Source: JAGPUQ01 sp963708735 (GTDB lineage: Bacteria; Pseudomonadota; Gammaproteobacteria; Pseudomonadales; Porticoccaceae). Taken from it: DNA of 64,000 nt. The notes below the pieces were generated by a model, which was not told the origin of the DNA, ran no database searches, and saw nothing but the letters and a program-made list of their open reading frames with translations. Made by a program: the position numbers and the translations under genes. Positions 34,018-44,142 of the stretch are shown one piece after another. The stretch lies in the NCBI GenBank assembly GCA_963708735.1, contig CAVPTW010000022.1, positions 124,001 through 188,000 of the forward strand, given 5' to 3'. Positions within the stretch are counted from its first letter, which is position 1. Each line of letters starts with the position of its first letter.

Positions 34018-35031
34018 ATGGATAATCTCGATACTGTGGTAGCCGAAGCGATGACCGCCGTAGCCGGTGCCGAGACCTTGGCGGCGCTCGAAGCGGTGCG
34101 GGTCGGTTACCTGGGCAAAAAGGGTGTGTTGACCGCCATGTTGCAAGGACTCGGCGCCCTGGCGCCTGAGCAGCGGCCGGCGGCGGGCGCGGGCATCAAC
34201 AAGGCCAAGGCTGCGGTGCAGGAAGGTATCGAGGCGCGCCGGCAGAGTCTCGCCGCGGCCGATATCGAGCGGCGCCTTGCCGCCGAAACCATCGACGTGA
34301 CCTTGCCGGGCCGCAATGGGGAAGTCGGCGGCCTGCATCCCATCACCCAGACGCTCAACCGGATCCAGGATTTTTTCGTTCGGGTCGGCTATCAGGTCGA
34401 GGAAGGTCCGGAAATCGAAGACGATTATCACAACTTCGAAGCACTCAATATTCCCGCGCACCATCCCGCGCGCGCGATGCACGATACGTTCTACATCGAC
34501 GCCACTCATGTTCTGCGCACCCATACTTCTCCGGTGCAGATTCGCACCATGGAGCGCCAGGCGCCGCCGATCCGCATCGTGTGTCCGGGGCGGGTTTATC
34601 GCTGCGATTCGGATCTCACACACACACCGATGTTTCATCAGGTCGAAGGGCTGGTGATCGACCGCGACATCAGTTTTGCGGACCTGAGAGGAACGGTCGA
34701 TCAGTTCCTGAAAGCCTTTTTCGAAACCGATTTGCCGGTGCGCTTCCGGCCGTCCTATTTTCCGTTCACCGAGCCATCGGCGGAAGTGGATATTCAATGC
34801 ACCCAGTGCCGGGGCGCGGGCTGCCGGGTCTGCAAACAGAGCGGCTGGCTCGAAGTCATGGGTTGCGGGATGGTGCATCCCAATGTGCTCGCCAACTGCG
34901 GTATCGATTCGGAAGATTTCACGGGCTTTGCGTTTGGCATGGGTGTGGAGCGCTTGGCCATGCTGCGTCACGGTGTCGGCGATCTGCGGTTGTTTTTCGA
35001 GAATGACCTGCGTTTTCTGCAACAGTTTTGA
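34018..35031 (+). CDS. pheS: Phenylalanine--tRNA ligase alpha subunit
   Basis: A 337-residue alpha subunit of the (alpha-beta)2 class II phenylalanyl-tRNA synthetase. An N-terminal coiled coil (1-90) is followed by the catalytic core with HPITQTLNRIQDFF, the motif 2 region GRVYRCDSDLTHTPMFHQVEG (about 187-207) and motif 3 GFAFGMGVERLAMLRHGV (about 305-322). A CTQCRGAGCRVCKQSGW segment matches other gammaproteobacterial PheS. The ATG at 34018 is preferred to a frame open from 33916, which overlaps the terminator. The pheT start follows 21 bases later. Confidence 0.96.
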   Translation: MDNLDTVVAEAMTAVAGAETLAALEAVRVGYLGKKGVLTAMLQGLGALAPEQRPAAGAGINKAKAAVQEGIEARRQSLAAADIERRLAAETIDVTLPGRNGEVGGLHPITQTLNRIQDFFVRVGYQVEEGPEIEDDYHNFEALNIPAHHPARAMHDTFYIDATHVLRTHTSPVQIRTMERQAPPIRIVCPGRVYRCDSDLTHTPMFHQVEGLVIDRDISFADLRGTVDQFLKAFFETDLPVRFRPSYFPFTEPSAEVDIQCTQCRGAGCRVCKQSGWLEVMGCGMVHPNVLANCGIDSEDFTGFAFGMGVERLAMLRHGVGDLRLFFENDLRFLQQF

Positions 35032-35052
35032 GCCGGGGAGTTTGAGGACGCG

Positions 35053-37429
35053 ATGAAATTCAGCAAAGCCTGGCTGTTGCAGCATGTGGACATGGAGATC
35101 GCCACGTCCGACCTGGTGGCCAGCCTCACCATGGCGGGACTCGAGGTGGACGGCGTGGAGCCGGTCGCGCCGCCGTTTACCCAGGTCGTGGTCGGCGAGA
35201 TCCTGGCCATGGAACCGCATCCGGATGCCGATCAGCTGCGGATCTGCCGCGTCGGCACTGGTGGCGATGCTCAGGTAGAGGTGGTCTGTGGAGCGCCCAA
35301 TGTCCGCCTGGGTCTTAAGGCCCCGCTCGCCGCGATCGGCGCGCATCTGCCCGGCGATCTGACCATCAAGGCAGCCAGATTGCGGGGTATCGAATCACAC
35401 GGCATGCTTTGCTCGGCGGCCGAGCTGGGGCTTTCCAGCGACCAAGCCGGGTTGTTCGAATTGCCTGCTGACCTGCGCCCCGGCACCGATCTGCGCACTG
35501 CTCTGGCGCTTGACGATGAAGTGATCGAGGTCGATCTGACACCGAATCGCGGCGACTGCCTCGGTATCCGTGGGCTCGCCCGGGAAGTTGCGGCAGTCCT
35601 GGGCGCTCCGCTGCGGGATTTCCCGGTCGCACCGGTGCCGGCGACCATCGCGGACGAGTTGCCGATTCGCTTGAGTGCCGGCGACGCTTGCCCCCGCTAC
35701 GCAGGCCGGATCGTTCGTGCCATCGATCCCGAGGCGAAAACGCCCTTGTGGATGCTCGAGCGCCTGCGGCGCAGTGGCATTCGCGGCATCCACCCGGTGG
35801 TCGATGTCACCAATTACGTGATGCTGGAATTGGGGCAGCCGATGCACGGCTTCGACCTCGACCGTATCCACACCGGCATCGAAGTGCGCCACGCCAGATC
35901 CGGCGAGACGCTGACATTGCTCGACGGCAACACCCTTGCGCTCGACACAGGCTGTCTGGTGATTGCCGATGCACAGCAGACGCTGGCGCTGGCGGGCATC
36001 ATGGGTGGGCGCGACAGCGGAGTCGATACGCAGACGCGGGACGTATTCCTGGAAAGCGCCCATTTTCAGCCGCTGGCCGTGGCCGGCAAAGCGCGGCAGT
36101 TCGGATTGCATACCGATTCCTCGCATCGCTTCGAGCGTGGCGTCGATCCCGAGTTACCCTTGCGGGCGCTCGAGCGCGCGACCGCGCTGCTGCTCGAAAT
36201 CGCCGGCGGCAAACCCGGCCCTGCGCTGGTTGCGGAGGCGAAAGGCACTCGTTCCGCGCCCAGTGTCATTCCTCTGCGCCGCAAGCGCCTCGCCCAGCAG
36301 TTGCGACTTGACTTCGAGCCAGCGCGGGTCACGACGATTCTCGCGAGCCTGGGCCTCGAACTGGTCGAGGAAACCCCGGATCATTGGCGGTTCCGCGCCC
36401 CGAGTTGGCGCTTTGATCTGCGCATCGAGGCCGATCTCATCGAGGAGATCGCCCGTATCCATGGCTACAACGAGCTGCCCAGCGCAACCCCCCGCTGGCT
36501 CCCGAGATCGGCCCGTCGCGGCAGCGCGATCTGGCGGGGATCAGAGCCGCGCTGGTGCAGCGCGGCTATCGCGAAGTCATTTGCTACAGCTTTGTCCCAG
36601 CCGAAATCGCTGCGCTGGTGACGGGCGGCGCCCCCACCATCCGGTAGTCAACCCGATCAGCGCCGCGATGTCCGTGATGCGGCCCAGCCTGTGGCCCGGA
36701 TTGCTGCTGGCGCTGCGCCACAACCTGAATCGTCAGCAGGAGCGGGTGCGGTTGTTCGAAACCGGGTTGCGCTTTGGCGGCGGTCCCGATGGAGAGCAGC
36801 GCATGATGCTCGCCGGTCTGGTCACCGGAAGTCGGGAGCCCGAGGGTTGGGCCAATGCGCGCGACAAGGTGGATTTTTTTGCGGTCAAGGGTGATGTGGA
36901 AGCGCTCCTCGCGACACTGGGTATCGGCGCTCAGATCAGCGGGGAGCGGGGCGAACACCCGGCACTGCATCCGGGTCAGTGCCTGCGGCTCCATGACGGT
37001 GCCGGCGCGACGCTGGGGCATCTGGGGCTGCTGAGCCCGGCGGTTGCGCGTGAGCTGGATTTTGACCGGCCGGTGTTTCTGTTTGAACTGTCTCTCGATG
37101 CGCTTCCTGCCCCGGGTATTGCCGCGTTCCGGCCGCTCAGTCGTTTTCCCGGTGTGCGCCGCGATATCGCGGTAGTGGTGCCACGGGAAGTTACCGCGGC
37201 AGCTGTGCTCGACACCGTAAAAAGAGCTTCCGGTGCATCCTTGACCGAAGCGAGAATCTTTGACGTTTATCACGGCGAACACATTGAAAATAATAAGAAA
37301 AGTATCGCTGTGAGCTTGACCTTTCAGGACAGTTCGCGCACTCTTGAGGATATCGACGTGCAGGCAGCAGAGGCCGCTGTGCTGGAAGCGCTTGCCGCCG
37401 CGTTTGGGGCCAGGCTACGGGGAGAGTAA
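35053..37429 (+). CDS. pheT: Phenylalanine--tRNA ligase beta subunit (two frameshifts)
   Basis: Beta subunit (about 792 residues) of phenylalanyl-tRNA synthetase. It contains the tRNA-binding EMAP-like domain, the B3/B4 editing domain (GIRGIHPVVDVTNYVMLELGQPMHGFD), B5 and the C-terminal anticodon-binding FDX domain. The frame breaks twice. In the CCCCCC run at 36488-36493 one C appears missing (frame then reads GPSRQRDLAGIRAALVQRG). In ATCCGG near 36640 another C appears missing (APTI then VVNPISAAMSVMRPSLWPG). Each added C restores a continuous protein. As pheT is essential, sequence error is most likely. Confidence 0.92.
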
Positions 37430-37729
37430 ATGTCAGCGCTCACTAAAGCCGATATCGCGGAGCTGCTTTACGTTGAGCTGGGGCTCAACAAGCGCGAAGC
37501 CAAGGAAATTGTCGAATATTTCTTCGAGGAAATTCGCACGGCCCTGGAAGCGAACGACCCGGTAAAGCTCTCGAGCTTTGGCAATTTCGATCTGCGCGAC
37601 AAAAGCCCCCGTCCCGGCCGTAATCCCAAAACCGGCGAGGAAATTCCCATAACCGCACGTCGGGTGGTGACCTTCAAACCCGGCCAGAAGCTGAAAGCCA
37701 GAGTAGAACGCCATGCTGGAACCCAGTAA
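37430..37729 (+). CDS. ihfA: Integration host factor alpha subunit
   Basis: A 99-residue DNABII protein. The arm PRPGRNPKTGEEIPITARRVVTFKPGQKLK (quoted by its ends: PRPGRNPKTGEE and VVTFKPGQK) and the fold MSALTKADIAELLYVE are those of IHF alpha, which bends DNA as a heterodimer with IHF beta. The ATG directly follows the pheT stop (GAGTAAATG), the classical position of ihfA. Its stop overlaps the MerR-family gene by 17 bases. Confidence 0.95.
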   Translation: MSALTKADIAELLYVELGLNKREAKEIVEYFFEEIRTALEANDPVKLSSFGNFDLRDKSPRPGRNPKTGEEIPITARRVVTFKPGQKLKARVERHAGTQ

Positions 37730-38069
37730 CAACAGTCAGTTGCCGGTCATTCCCGGCAAGCGCTATTTTACGATCGGCGAGGTCAGTGAACTCTGCGACG
37801 TGAAGCCCCATGTCCTGCGCTATTGGGAACAGGAGTTTCCGATGCTGAATCCGGTCAAGCGGCGGGGTAATCGGCGTTACTATCAGCGCCAGGATGTGAT
37901 CATGATCCGGCAGATCCGGTCGCTGTTGTACGAGCAGGGCTTTACCATCGGCGGCGCGCGCCAGCGCCTGGGTGGTGAACATATCAAGCAGGAGGCTACC
38001 CAGATCCGTCAGTTGATCGACCAGACCGTGAGCGAGCTGGAAGACGTGCTGGTGGTGTTGAAACCCTGA
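37713..38069 (+). CDS. MerR-family transcriptional regulator
   Basis: A 118-residue MerR-type regulator. The N-terminal winged helix-turn-helix reads YFTIGEVSELCDVKPHVLRYWEQEFP (family core VLRYWE at about 35-40), then RRYYQRQDV and a helical dimerisation region. It lacks a large effector domain and the cysteines of metal sensors, as in the MerR gene that follows ihfA in many gammaproteobacteria. The target is unknown. It overlaps the end of ihfA by 17 bases, so is co-expressed. Confidence 0.92.
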   Translation: MLEPSNNSQLPVIPGKRYFTIGEVSELCDVKPHVLRYWEQEFPMLNPVKRRGNRRYYQRQDVIMIRQIRSLLYEQGFTIGGARQRLGGEHIKQEATQIRQLIDQTVSELEDVLVVLKP

Positions 38070-38143
38070 TTTTCTCGCTTTCCCGGTGGCTCCCCGGAGT
38101 GGCTTCCAGTATGATGGCGGCCTTCCGGGCCACCGGAAAATTT

Positions 38144-38220
38144 CGGAGCGTAGCGCAGCATGGTAGCGCACCACACTGGGGGTGTGGTGGTCGTGGGTTC
38201 AAATCCCGCCGCTCCGACCA
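38144..38220 (+). tRNA. tRNA-Pro (GGG)
   Basis: A 77-nt cloverleaf with acceptor CGGAGCG/CGCTCCG, anticodon stem CCACA/TGTGG with loop CTGGGGG (anticodon GGG), T arm GTGGG-TTCAAAT-CCCGC, and encoded CCA. It lies 75 bases beyond the MerR gene, a common gammaproteobacterial arrangement. Confidence 0.95.
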
Positions 38221-38229
38221 ATTCCCCTG

Positions 38230-38277
38230 CCGCCCCATCTTGGGGGCGGTCACTCCCGGCGGGCCACGCCCGCCGGG
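38230..38277 (+). terminator. Two GC-rich hairpins after tRNA-Pro
   Basis: CCGCCCC/GGGGCGG (38230-38249) and a perfect 10-bp CCCGGCGGGC/GCCCGCCGGG (38255-38277) follow the tRNA. No T-run follows on the plus strand, so these are likely transcript-end or processing structures rather than a textbook terminator. Confidence 0.4.
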
Positions 38278-38279
38278 CG

Positions 38280-38317
38280 TCAAAATCCTCCATAAACCTC
38301 AAAATCCTCCATAAACC
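38280..38317. repeat. 19-bp tandem direct repeat, two copies
   Basis: TCAAAATCCTCCATAAACC occurs exactly twice in tandem (38280-38298, 38299-38317) just beyond the stop of the host-attachment gene. It is non-coding and may be a slippage-generated duplication. Confidence 0.75.
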
Positions 38318-38327
38318 AGAGAAGGCG

Positions 38328-38768
38328 TCACAGCGGTGTCGGCAGGTAATCCCGGATCTCATCCGGCGTCCGACCCACCACGTCCTTGGTGATTTCGCCC
38401 GCTACCAATTTTCGGCAATGATCCGATAGTTCCGCGCGCAGCAGACCGAGCATGCTCGGTTCCGCGACGAGGTAGAGTTTTTCGAGTTGATGCGTCGCGA
38501 CCATTGCCGCCACGGCGGCCGCGATATCGTGGGCAAAATTTGCCGCTGCCTTGTCTCTTGGTGCGGTGCGATGATCCTCGGCGTGGTGCTGGCCCCCGAG
38601 ACCGCCACCCCGATACTTTCCTGGCTCAGCGGTCACCAGATCCTGATCGCGCATGCGGGCCTGCGGGTTCACCTGATCGGCGATCTCACTGACGATCGAC
38701 ATGTTGTTCGCCTTGAACAGGCGGGCTTGGCTGTGATTGCAGACCACAACACCAATCACACTGGACAT
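38328..38768 (-). CDS. Host attachment family protein
   Basis: A 146-residue protein of the Host_attach family (named from a plant-attachment locus). It opens IGVVVCNHSQARLF and later has LGGQHHAEDHRTAPRDKAAANFAHDIA and EITKDVVGRTPDEIRDYL, all family-conserved. No signal peptide or membrane segment is visible, so direct attachment function is doubtful; the biochemical role is unknown. The ATG at 38768 gives the conserved MSSVIGVVV start; an ATG at 38810 would add 14 residues. Confidence 0.75.
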   Translation of the reverse strand: MSSVIGVVVCNHSQARLFKANNMSIVSEIADQVNPQARMRDQDLVTAEPGKYRGGGLGGQHHAEDHRTAPRDKAAANFAHDIAAAVAAMVATHQLEKLYLVAEPSMLGLLRAELSDHCRKLVAGEITKDVVGRTPDEIRDYLPTPL

Positions 38769-39039
38769 AAAAGAATGCCTCATCGAATGTTCGATCCACC
38801 CTACCGACATGGGAGGGATCCGCGTTGACGCAGATCAATCTTGCCATGGTTCGCGGGTCGTCGCGCCATGGACTGCGCCGACTCCACGGATGTTGGCCGA
38901 GCGCATGTGGGCACTGAAGACTTTAGCGATTTTTGTCCTGCGGTGTTTGACGGGCCGCAGATGGGCGTTCGGTGGCGGGTTCGGGAGCTTGGGTTCCCAG
39001 CGCGGTGCGAGGAATATGTTGTTGAAGGCGGGGCGTCGA
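38769..39039. other. Intergenic region without a recognisable gene
   Basis: Several open frames exist on both strands but none resembles a known protein, has a ribosome-binding site or shows coding character. Upstream signals of the host-attachment gene must lie at its left end. The right end runs into the terminator of the amidohydrolase gene. Confidence 0.6.
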
Positions 39040-39080
39040 AAAAACGCGGGCGTCGGGAGGGATAACCGACCCGACGCCCG
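39040..39080 (-). terminator. Rho-independent terminator of the amidohydrolase gene
   Basis: CGGGCGTCGGG (39047-39057) pairs perfectly over 11 bp with CCCGACGCCCG (39070-39080). On the minus strand the stem is followed by CGTTTTTT. It lies 7 bases after the stop of the gene at 39087. Confidence 0.88.
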
Positions 39081-39086
39081 AAAATG

Positions 39087-40973
39087 TCAGTGACGGTTGG
39101 CCCGCAGGGCACGACCCAGGGTCTTGGTGCCAAGGGCTGGCGTAAAGCGGCAGCCTTCTTCCCATACGCGCTGACCGTTGATGTACACCTGGCTCACCAC
39201 ACCGTCGCTGCGGTTCACCAGTACGTCGTTCTCGAATATCTCGTTATAAATCCTGGTACGGCTTGCGTTCATGTCATGGTGTTTCAACTGCTCCGGATCG
39301 ATCAGCACGATATCGGCCTGGGCGCCGGGATCGATGCGGCCGACGTCGAGACCGAAGAATTCTGCCGGCTCCCGGGTCAGGCGATGAACCGCGTGCGCCA
39401 CTCGATCGAGGCCGCGTTTCTGGGCGATGCGCAGGGTGCCCAGGTTGCCGTCATAGAACGACAGGTTGGTCAGATGCGCGCCGGAATCGTTGAAACCGGG
39501 GAGCGCGTTCTTGTCGAACAGGATTTGTTCGACGATGTCCTCGTTGGTGTTGGCGACATCGAACCACCAGCGGAAATCGGTATCGTACAGGCGCATGCAT
39601 TGCAGCCAGAATTCGCGTGAATCCGTCGCGGTGTCCGGGAAGAGGTCGAACTCCGCCGCCTCGGCGGCATCCTTGGCACCGCTCTTGCCGCCACTGGCCT
39701 TGTACTGCGTCAGCCGGTTCAGCACATCCGCCAGACTGTCGCCGTTCCAGGAAGGCACCGCACAGTGGTCGAAAAACATTTTCGCGTAGTTCATCTGGAA
39801 GGTGGCGCGCTCGTCCGACTTGCCGCCGATCTGGGTTATGTTGGCCGTTGAATTGGTCATCTTGGCCCAATCGCCCTTGAATTCCTCAAGCCAGACTGGG
39901 TCGTTGAGCAGCGCCAGACGACCGGCGCGATCTTCCTGTTCGCAGGCAATGATCTTGCGGGTGGAGGGCAGCTCCTCGAACACCGGAGAAATCATGCCGT
40001 CGGACCACATGCGAAAGGCACCGCCCAAGGCCTGAAAGTGGATTTTCCCTTTGAACAACCGCGAGTTGATGACGTTGCCGAGCTTCAGCATTTTCTGCCA
40101 GACGCCCGGCACGGAAACGAAGTCCACGGCCGTCAGCGCCGAGATTTTGAGCGGACCGCGCCGGAAACGACCGGCCGACCAGAAGTAGCGTTTCAGCGTA
40201 CGCAGCATGCGCTGGCCGTCGGGATTGGTCTGCCACACGCCTTTGTGCTTGCGCACGATTTCGATGATGGGACGGAGTTCGTCATCTTCGGCGAAATGGG
40301 ACGGGATTCGCACCTGTTTGTTGGGATCGTTGGCCAGATAGTGGAACACGATCTGGTCCGTGGACAGACCCATGTAACCCTGCTGCATGGCGGTTTCCAT
40401 CAGATCGGCCATTTTCTTCCGCTCCGCCTTGGTGGGCGGACGGGTGATCGACGCCTCGGTGCCCATCACCTCGATACGCATCATGGAATGGGGTATGAAC
40501 GCGGCGACATTGGGGCCGAGCGGGATTTTCTCGAAGTGATTCAGGTAGTCGGCGGTGTTGTTCCAGGTAACTTTCTCGATGCACTTTTCCAGTACCCGCT
40601 TGGGCATGTTTTCCACCCGGGTGAAGCAGTCCACGATAGGGTCTTCACCGTTCTTGCGCTGCGAACCGAAGGCAGTGCCCAGCGAGCAGTTGCCCAACAG
40701 CACGGTCGTGGTGCCATGGCGCACGGCCTCCTGGAGGCCGGGGTCGACCTCGACCTGGAGGTCCAGGTGGGTGTGGATATCGAGCATGCCCGGCATCAGC
40801 CATTTGCCCGTGGCATCGACGGTTTCGGTAGCTGATCCGACCTGCAGGTTGGGGCCGCGCGCCAGGACTTTCCCGCCCTTGATGGCGAGATCCTCGACCT
40901 GTGGCATCTTGCCACTGCCGTCGAAAACCAGGGCGTTGCGGATCAGGGTATCGCAGTGGTCGAGCTGTTTCAT
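39087..40973 (-). CDS. N-acyl-D-amino-acid deacylase-like amidohydrolase
   Basis: A 628-residue amidohydrolase. The metal-binding DIHTHLD (about 65-71), the LLGNCSLG cysteine (about 95), and the late FNDSGAHLTN aspartate region fit the D-aminoacylase branch, and the C-terminal FGLDVGRIDPGAQADIVLID closes the beta-sandwich. These enzymes hydrolyse N-acyl-D-amino acids, but longer members like this one (family about 480-570) are often annotated generically. The substrate is not certain. The ATG at 40973 is preferred to an upstream one at 41033 because MKQLDHCDTLIRNALVFDG starts the fold. It is monocistronic, with its own terminator. Confidence 0.85.
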   Translation of the reverse strand: MKQLDHCDTLIRNALVFDGSGKMPQVEDLAIKGGKVLARGPNLQVGSATETVDATGKWLMPGMLDIHTHLDLQVEVDPGLQEAVRHGTTTVLLGNCSLGTAFGSQRKNGEDPIVDCFTRVENMPKRVLEKCIEKVTWNNTADYLNHFEKIPLGPNVAAFIPHSMMRIEVMGTEASITRPPTKAERKKMADLMETAMQQGYMGLSTDQIVFHYLANDPNKQVRIPSHFAEDDELRPIIEIVRKHKGVWQTNPDGQRMLRTLKRYFWSAGRFRRGPLKISALTAVDFVSVPGVWQKMLKLGNVINSRLFKGKIHFQALGGAFRMWSDGMISPVFEELPSTRKIIACEQEDRAGRLALLNDPVWLEEFKGDWAKMTNSTANITQIGGKSDERATFQMNYAKMFFDHCAVPSWNGDSLADVLNRLTQYKASGGKSGAKDAAEAAEFDLFPDTATDSREFWLQCMRLYDTDFRWWFDVANTNEDIVEQILFDKNALPGFNDSGAHLTNLSFYDGNLGTLRIAQKRGLDRVAHAVHRLTREPAEFFGLDVGRIDPGAQADIVLIDPEQLKHHDMNASRTRIYNEIFENDVLVNRSDGVVSQVYINGQRVWEEGCRFTPALGTKTLGRALRANRH

Positions 40974-41069
40974 GGAAGTATCCCCAGGCTGACAAATTTT
41001 CCCATTTTGTTGCAATCGATTGACACAAAGCAAGGGGTTGCGGTGAGTTGTCGGTGACTGTCGATCATT

Positions 41070-44000
41070 TCAATGGAAATCCCGCGATTTCAACGCCAGC
41101 GTGGCGAGTAACGGGCTGTGGTCGAGGAGTTCGCCGGCGATCACATGGCAGACCGAATGCCGATGTTCGAGTACCCCTTTTACGAGCAACAGTCGGCGCC
41201 CAGCAGTGCTGGGCGGCAGCGTTCCTGGGCATCCTTCCAGACGATCACATTGGTATTGCCGGTTTCATCCTCCAGGGTGAGGAAGATCACTCCGGACGCG
41301 GTGCCGGGCCGCTGCCGGCCGGTGACCAGGCCGGCGATGCGCAGGAAGCGGCCGCTGCGCAGCGCGATCAGTTCCTGTTGCCGGGCACAGGTGCGGAAGG
41401 CGGGATGCCCGCGCAGCAGCGCCATGGGATGGGGGCCGAGGCTGAGTCCGGTGCCGCGATAATCCGCCAGCAGATCCTGGCCGCGGGTGGGTGCAGGAAG
41501 CTGAATCTGGTCTTCGGTGCCGGTCGCGGCATCCAGCAGCGGACGACGCTCCTCGATGGCGAACAGATTCCAGTGGGCCTGATGGCGGTGGGCGCTGAAG
41601 GCCCGCAGGGCGTCGGCCTCGGCGAGCGCCGCGAGCTGTCCGCGATCGAGGCCGGCGCGACGGGCGAGATCCTCGACATCCACGAAGGGCCGTTCCCCGC
41701 GCGCCTGCACCAGGCGGATCGCGGCGCTCCGGTGCAGTCCCCGCACCAGACGCAGGCCGAGGCGGAGCGCGGGCGCGCCGTTCGTGCCCGGTTCCAGACC
41801 GTGATCCCAGACGCTGCGGGCGACATCCACCGGGCGCACCTCGATCGCGTGGCGGCGCGCGTCCTGCACCAGTTGCGACGGCGAATAGAACCCCATCGGC
41901 TGGCTGTTGAGTAGGGCGCAGTAAAACGCCGCCGGGTGATGGCACTTGAGCCAGGCCGAGACATAGACCAGCAGGGCGAAGCTGGCGGAATGGGATTCCG
42001 GAAAACCGTAGCCGCTGAAGCCCTTCATCTGTTCGAACAGCCGCTGGGCGAAGTCGGTGCCGTAGCCGCGCGCGCTCATGCCGTCGATCAGCTTGCGCTC
42101 AAAGGCGGCGAGATTGCCGTTCTTGCCCCAGCTCGCCATGGCACGACGCAACTGATCGGCCTCGCCGCCGCTGAAGCCGGCCGCCACCATGGCGAGCTTG
42201 ATTACCTGCTCCTGAAAGATGGGCACCCCGAGGGTGCGTTCGAGCACCGCCTGGATGGCGGCATCGGGGTAGGTGACGGGCTCGCTGCCCTCGCGGCGGC
42301 GCAGATAGGGATGCACCATGTCGCCCTGGATGGGCCCCGGCCGCACGATCGCCACCTGGATCACCAGATCGTAATAGCAGCGCGGGCGCAGGCGCGGCAG
42401 CATCGCCATCTGGGCGCGGGACTCCACCTGGAACACGCCGACGCTGTCGCCCCGGCACAGCATGTCGTAGGTGGCGGGATCGTCCTCGGGGATATCCTGC
42501 AAGCGGGTCACCGCAGATCCCAGGTCACGCAGACTGTCCAGGCATTTACGGATGGCACTCAACATGCCGAGCGCCAGCACATCGATCTTGAGCAGACCGA
42601 GCGCCTCGATGTCGTCCTTGTCCCACTGGATGATGGTGCGCTCCGGCATGGCGGCGTTTTCCACCGGCACCAGTTGGGTGATGGGTCCCCGGCTGATCAC
42701 GAAGCCACCCACATGCTGCGACAGATGGCGGGGAAAGCCGCGGATTTCACTCGCCAGGCGCGCCAGCCAGGGGATGCGTGGATCGTCGCCCAGCTGTGCG
42801 CGCAGATGCGGCTCCAGGTCTGCGTGCCGGTCCCACCCGGTGAGGGACTGGGCCAGCCGGTCCATCAGCAGTGGCTCGAGACCCAATGCCTTGCCCACAT
42901 CCCGTACTGCGCTGCGCAGGCGGTAGGTGGTCAGCGATGCGACCAGGGCAGCGCGCTCGCGGCCGTATTTCTTGTAGATGTACTGGATGACTTCCTCGCG
43001 CCGCTCGTGCTCGAAATCCACATCGATATCCGGCGGTTCGTTGCGCTCCTTCGAAATGAAGCGCTCGAACAGCAGGTTGACCCGGGTCGGCGAGACCTCG
43101 GTGATGAACAGGCAGTAGCAGACCGCCGAGTTGGCGGCCGAGCCGCGCCCCTGACAGAGAATGGCGCGCCCGCGGGCAAAGGCGACGATATCGTGAACGG
43201 TCAAGAAATAATGTTCGTAGCCCAGTTCGTGAATGATCGCCAGTTCGCGTGTCCAGCATGGCCGCCACCGCTGCCGGCACACCGTCGGGCCAGCGTTGCG
43301 TCGCGCCCTCGGCCACCAGTGCCGCGAGGTGGGCGGCGGGGCTGGTGCCGGGCGGCACCACTTCGTCGGGATACTCGTAACGCAATTCCGCGAGGGAGAA
43401 CCGGCAGCGCGCGGCGATGGCGAGCGTCGCGGCCAGCAACGCCGGCGGATACAGTTCCCGCAGCCGCGCCAGCGGCCGCAGATGGTGCTCGGCATTGGCG
43501 GCCAGCCTCCGGCCCAGGGATTCGACCTGGGTGTTGAGGCGGATCGCAGTCAGTACATCCTGCAGGGGTTTGCGCTGCGCCACATGCATGTGGACTTCGC
43601 CGCAGGCCATCAGGGGAATGCCGAGGTGCGCGGCGGTGTCGCAGTGAGCGGCCCGAGATATCGGCTCGGTACCATCCATACAGTGGGTGACGCCGAGCCA
43701 GAGGCGGTCGGCGAACAGCGCCAGCAGGGCACGCCCCACAGTCAGATCGGCCGTACTGTCGCCGGTCGGTCGCCACAGCGCCAGACAACGTCCGCTGTAG
43801 GGTTCCAGATCATCCAGCCCGAGGTCGTAGGTGCCCTTGGGGCTGCGTCGCCGTCCCCGGCTGATCAGGCTGGCGAGATCGCCATAGGCCGCGCGGTCGG
43901 GGGCAAGCAGCACCAGATGCACGCCCTCGCGCAGCCGGAATTCGCTGCCGACGATGAGCGGGATACCGTGCTCGCGGGCGGCGCCATGGGCGCGCACGAC

Positions 44001-44135
44001 ACCGGCGAGCGAGCATTCGTCGGTGATGGCGATGGCGGCATAGCCCAGCTCGGCTGCCCGTTGCACCAGCTCTTCGGGATGGGAGGCGCCGCGCAGAAAC
44101 GTGAAATTGCTGATGCAGTGCAGTTCGGCGTACAT
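41070..44135 (-). CDS. dnaE2: Error-prone DNA polymerase DnaE2 (two frameshifts)
   Basis: Alpha-subunit-like error-prone polymerase of the ImuABC mutasome, about 1020 residues. It has the PHP domain (MYAELHCISNFTFLRGASHP), polymerase palm GRGSAANSAVCYCL and PPDIDVDFEHERREEVIQY, and the OB-fold tail ending LKSRDFH. The first break is near 43240: reading AMLDTR must lose one base to give RELAIIHELGYEHYF. The second is near 41205: LLGAD ends at a stop, but adding one C (GCCC) gives LGARLLLVKGVLEHRHS to the true end at 41070. It starts 7 bases after imuB, in an SOS operon. The active-site aspartates are intact. Confidence 0.88.
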
Positions 44136-44142
44136 GGCTGTT

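Noticed and set aside
38841..39133. Small open frames on both strands between the host-attachment and amidohydrolase genes
   Set aside because: Arg/Pro-rich translations typical of non-coding high-GC DNA, overlapping a proven terminator.
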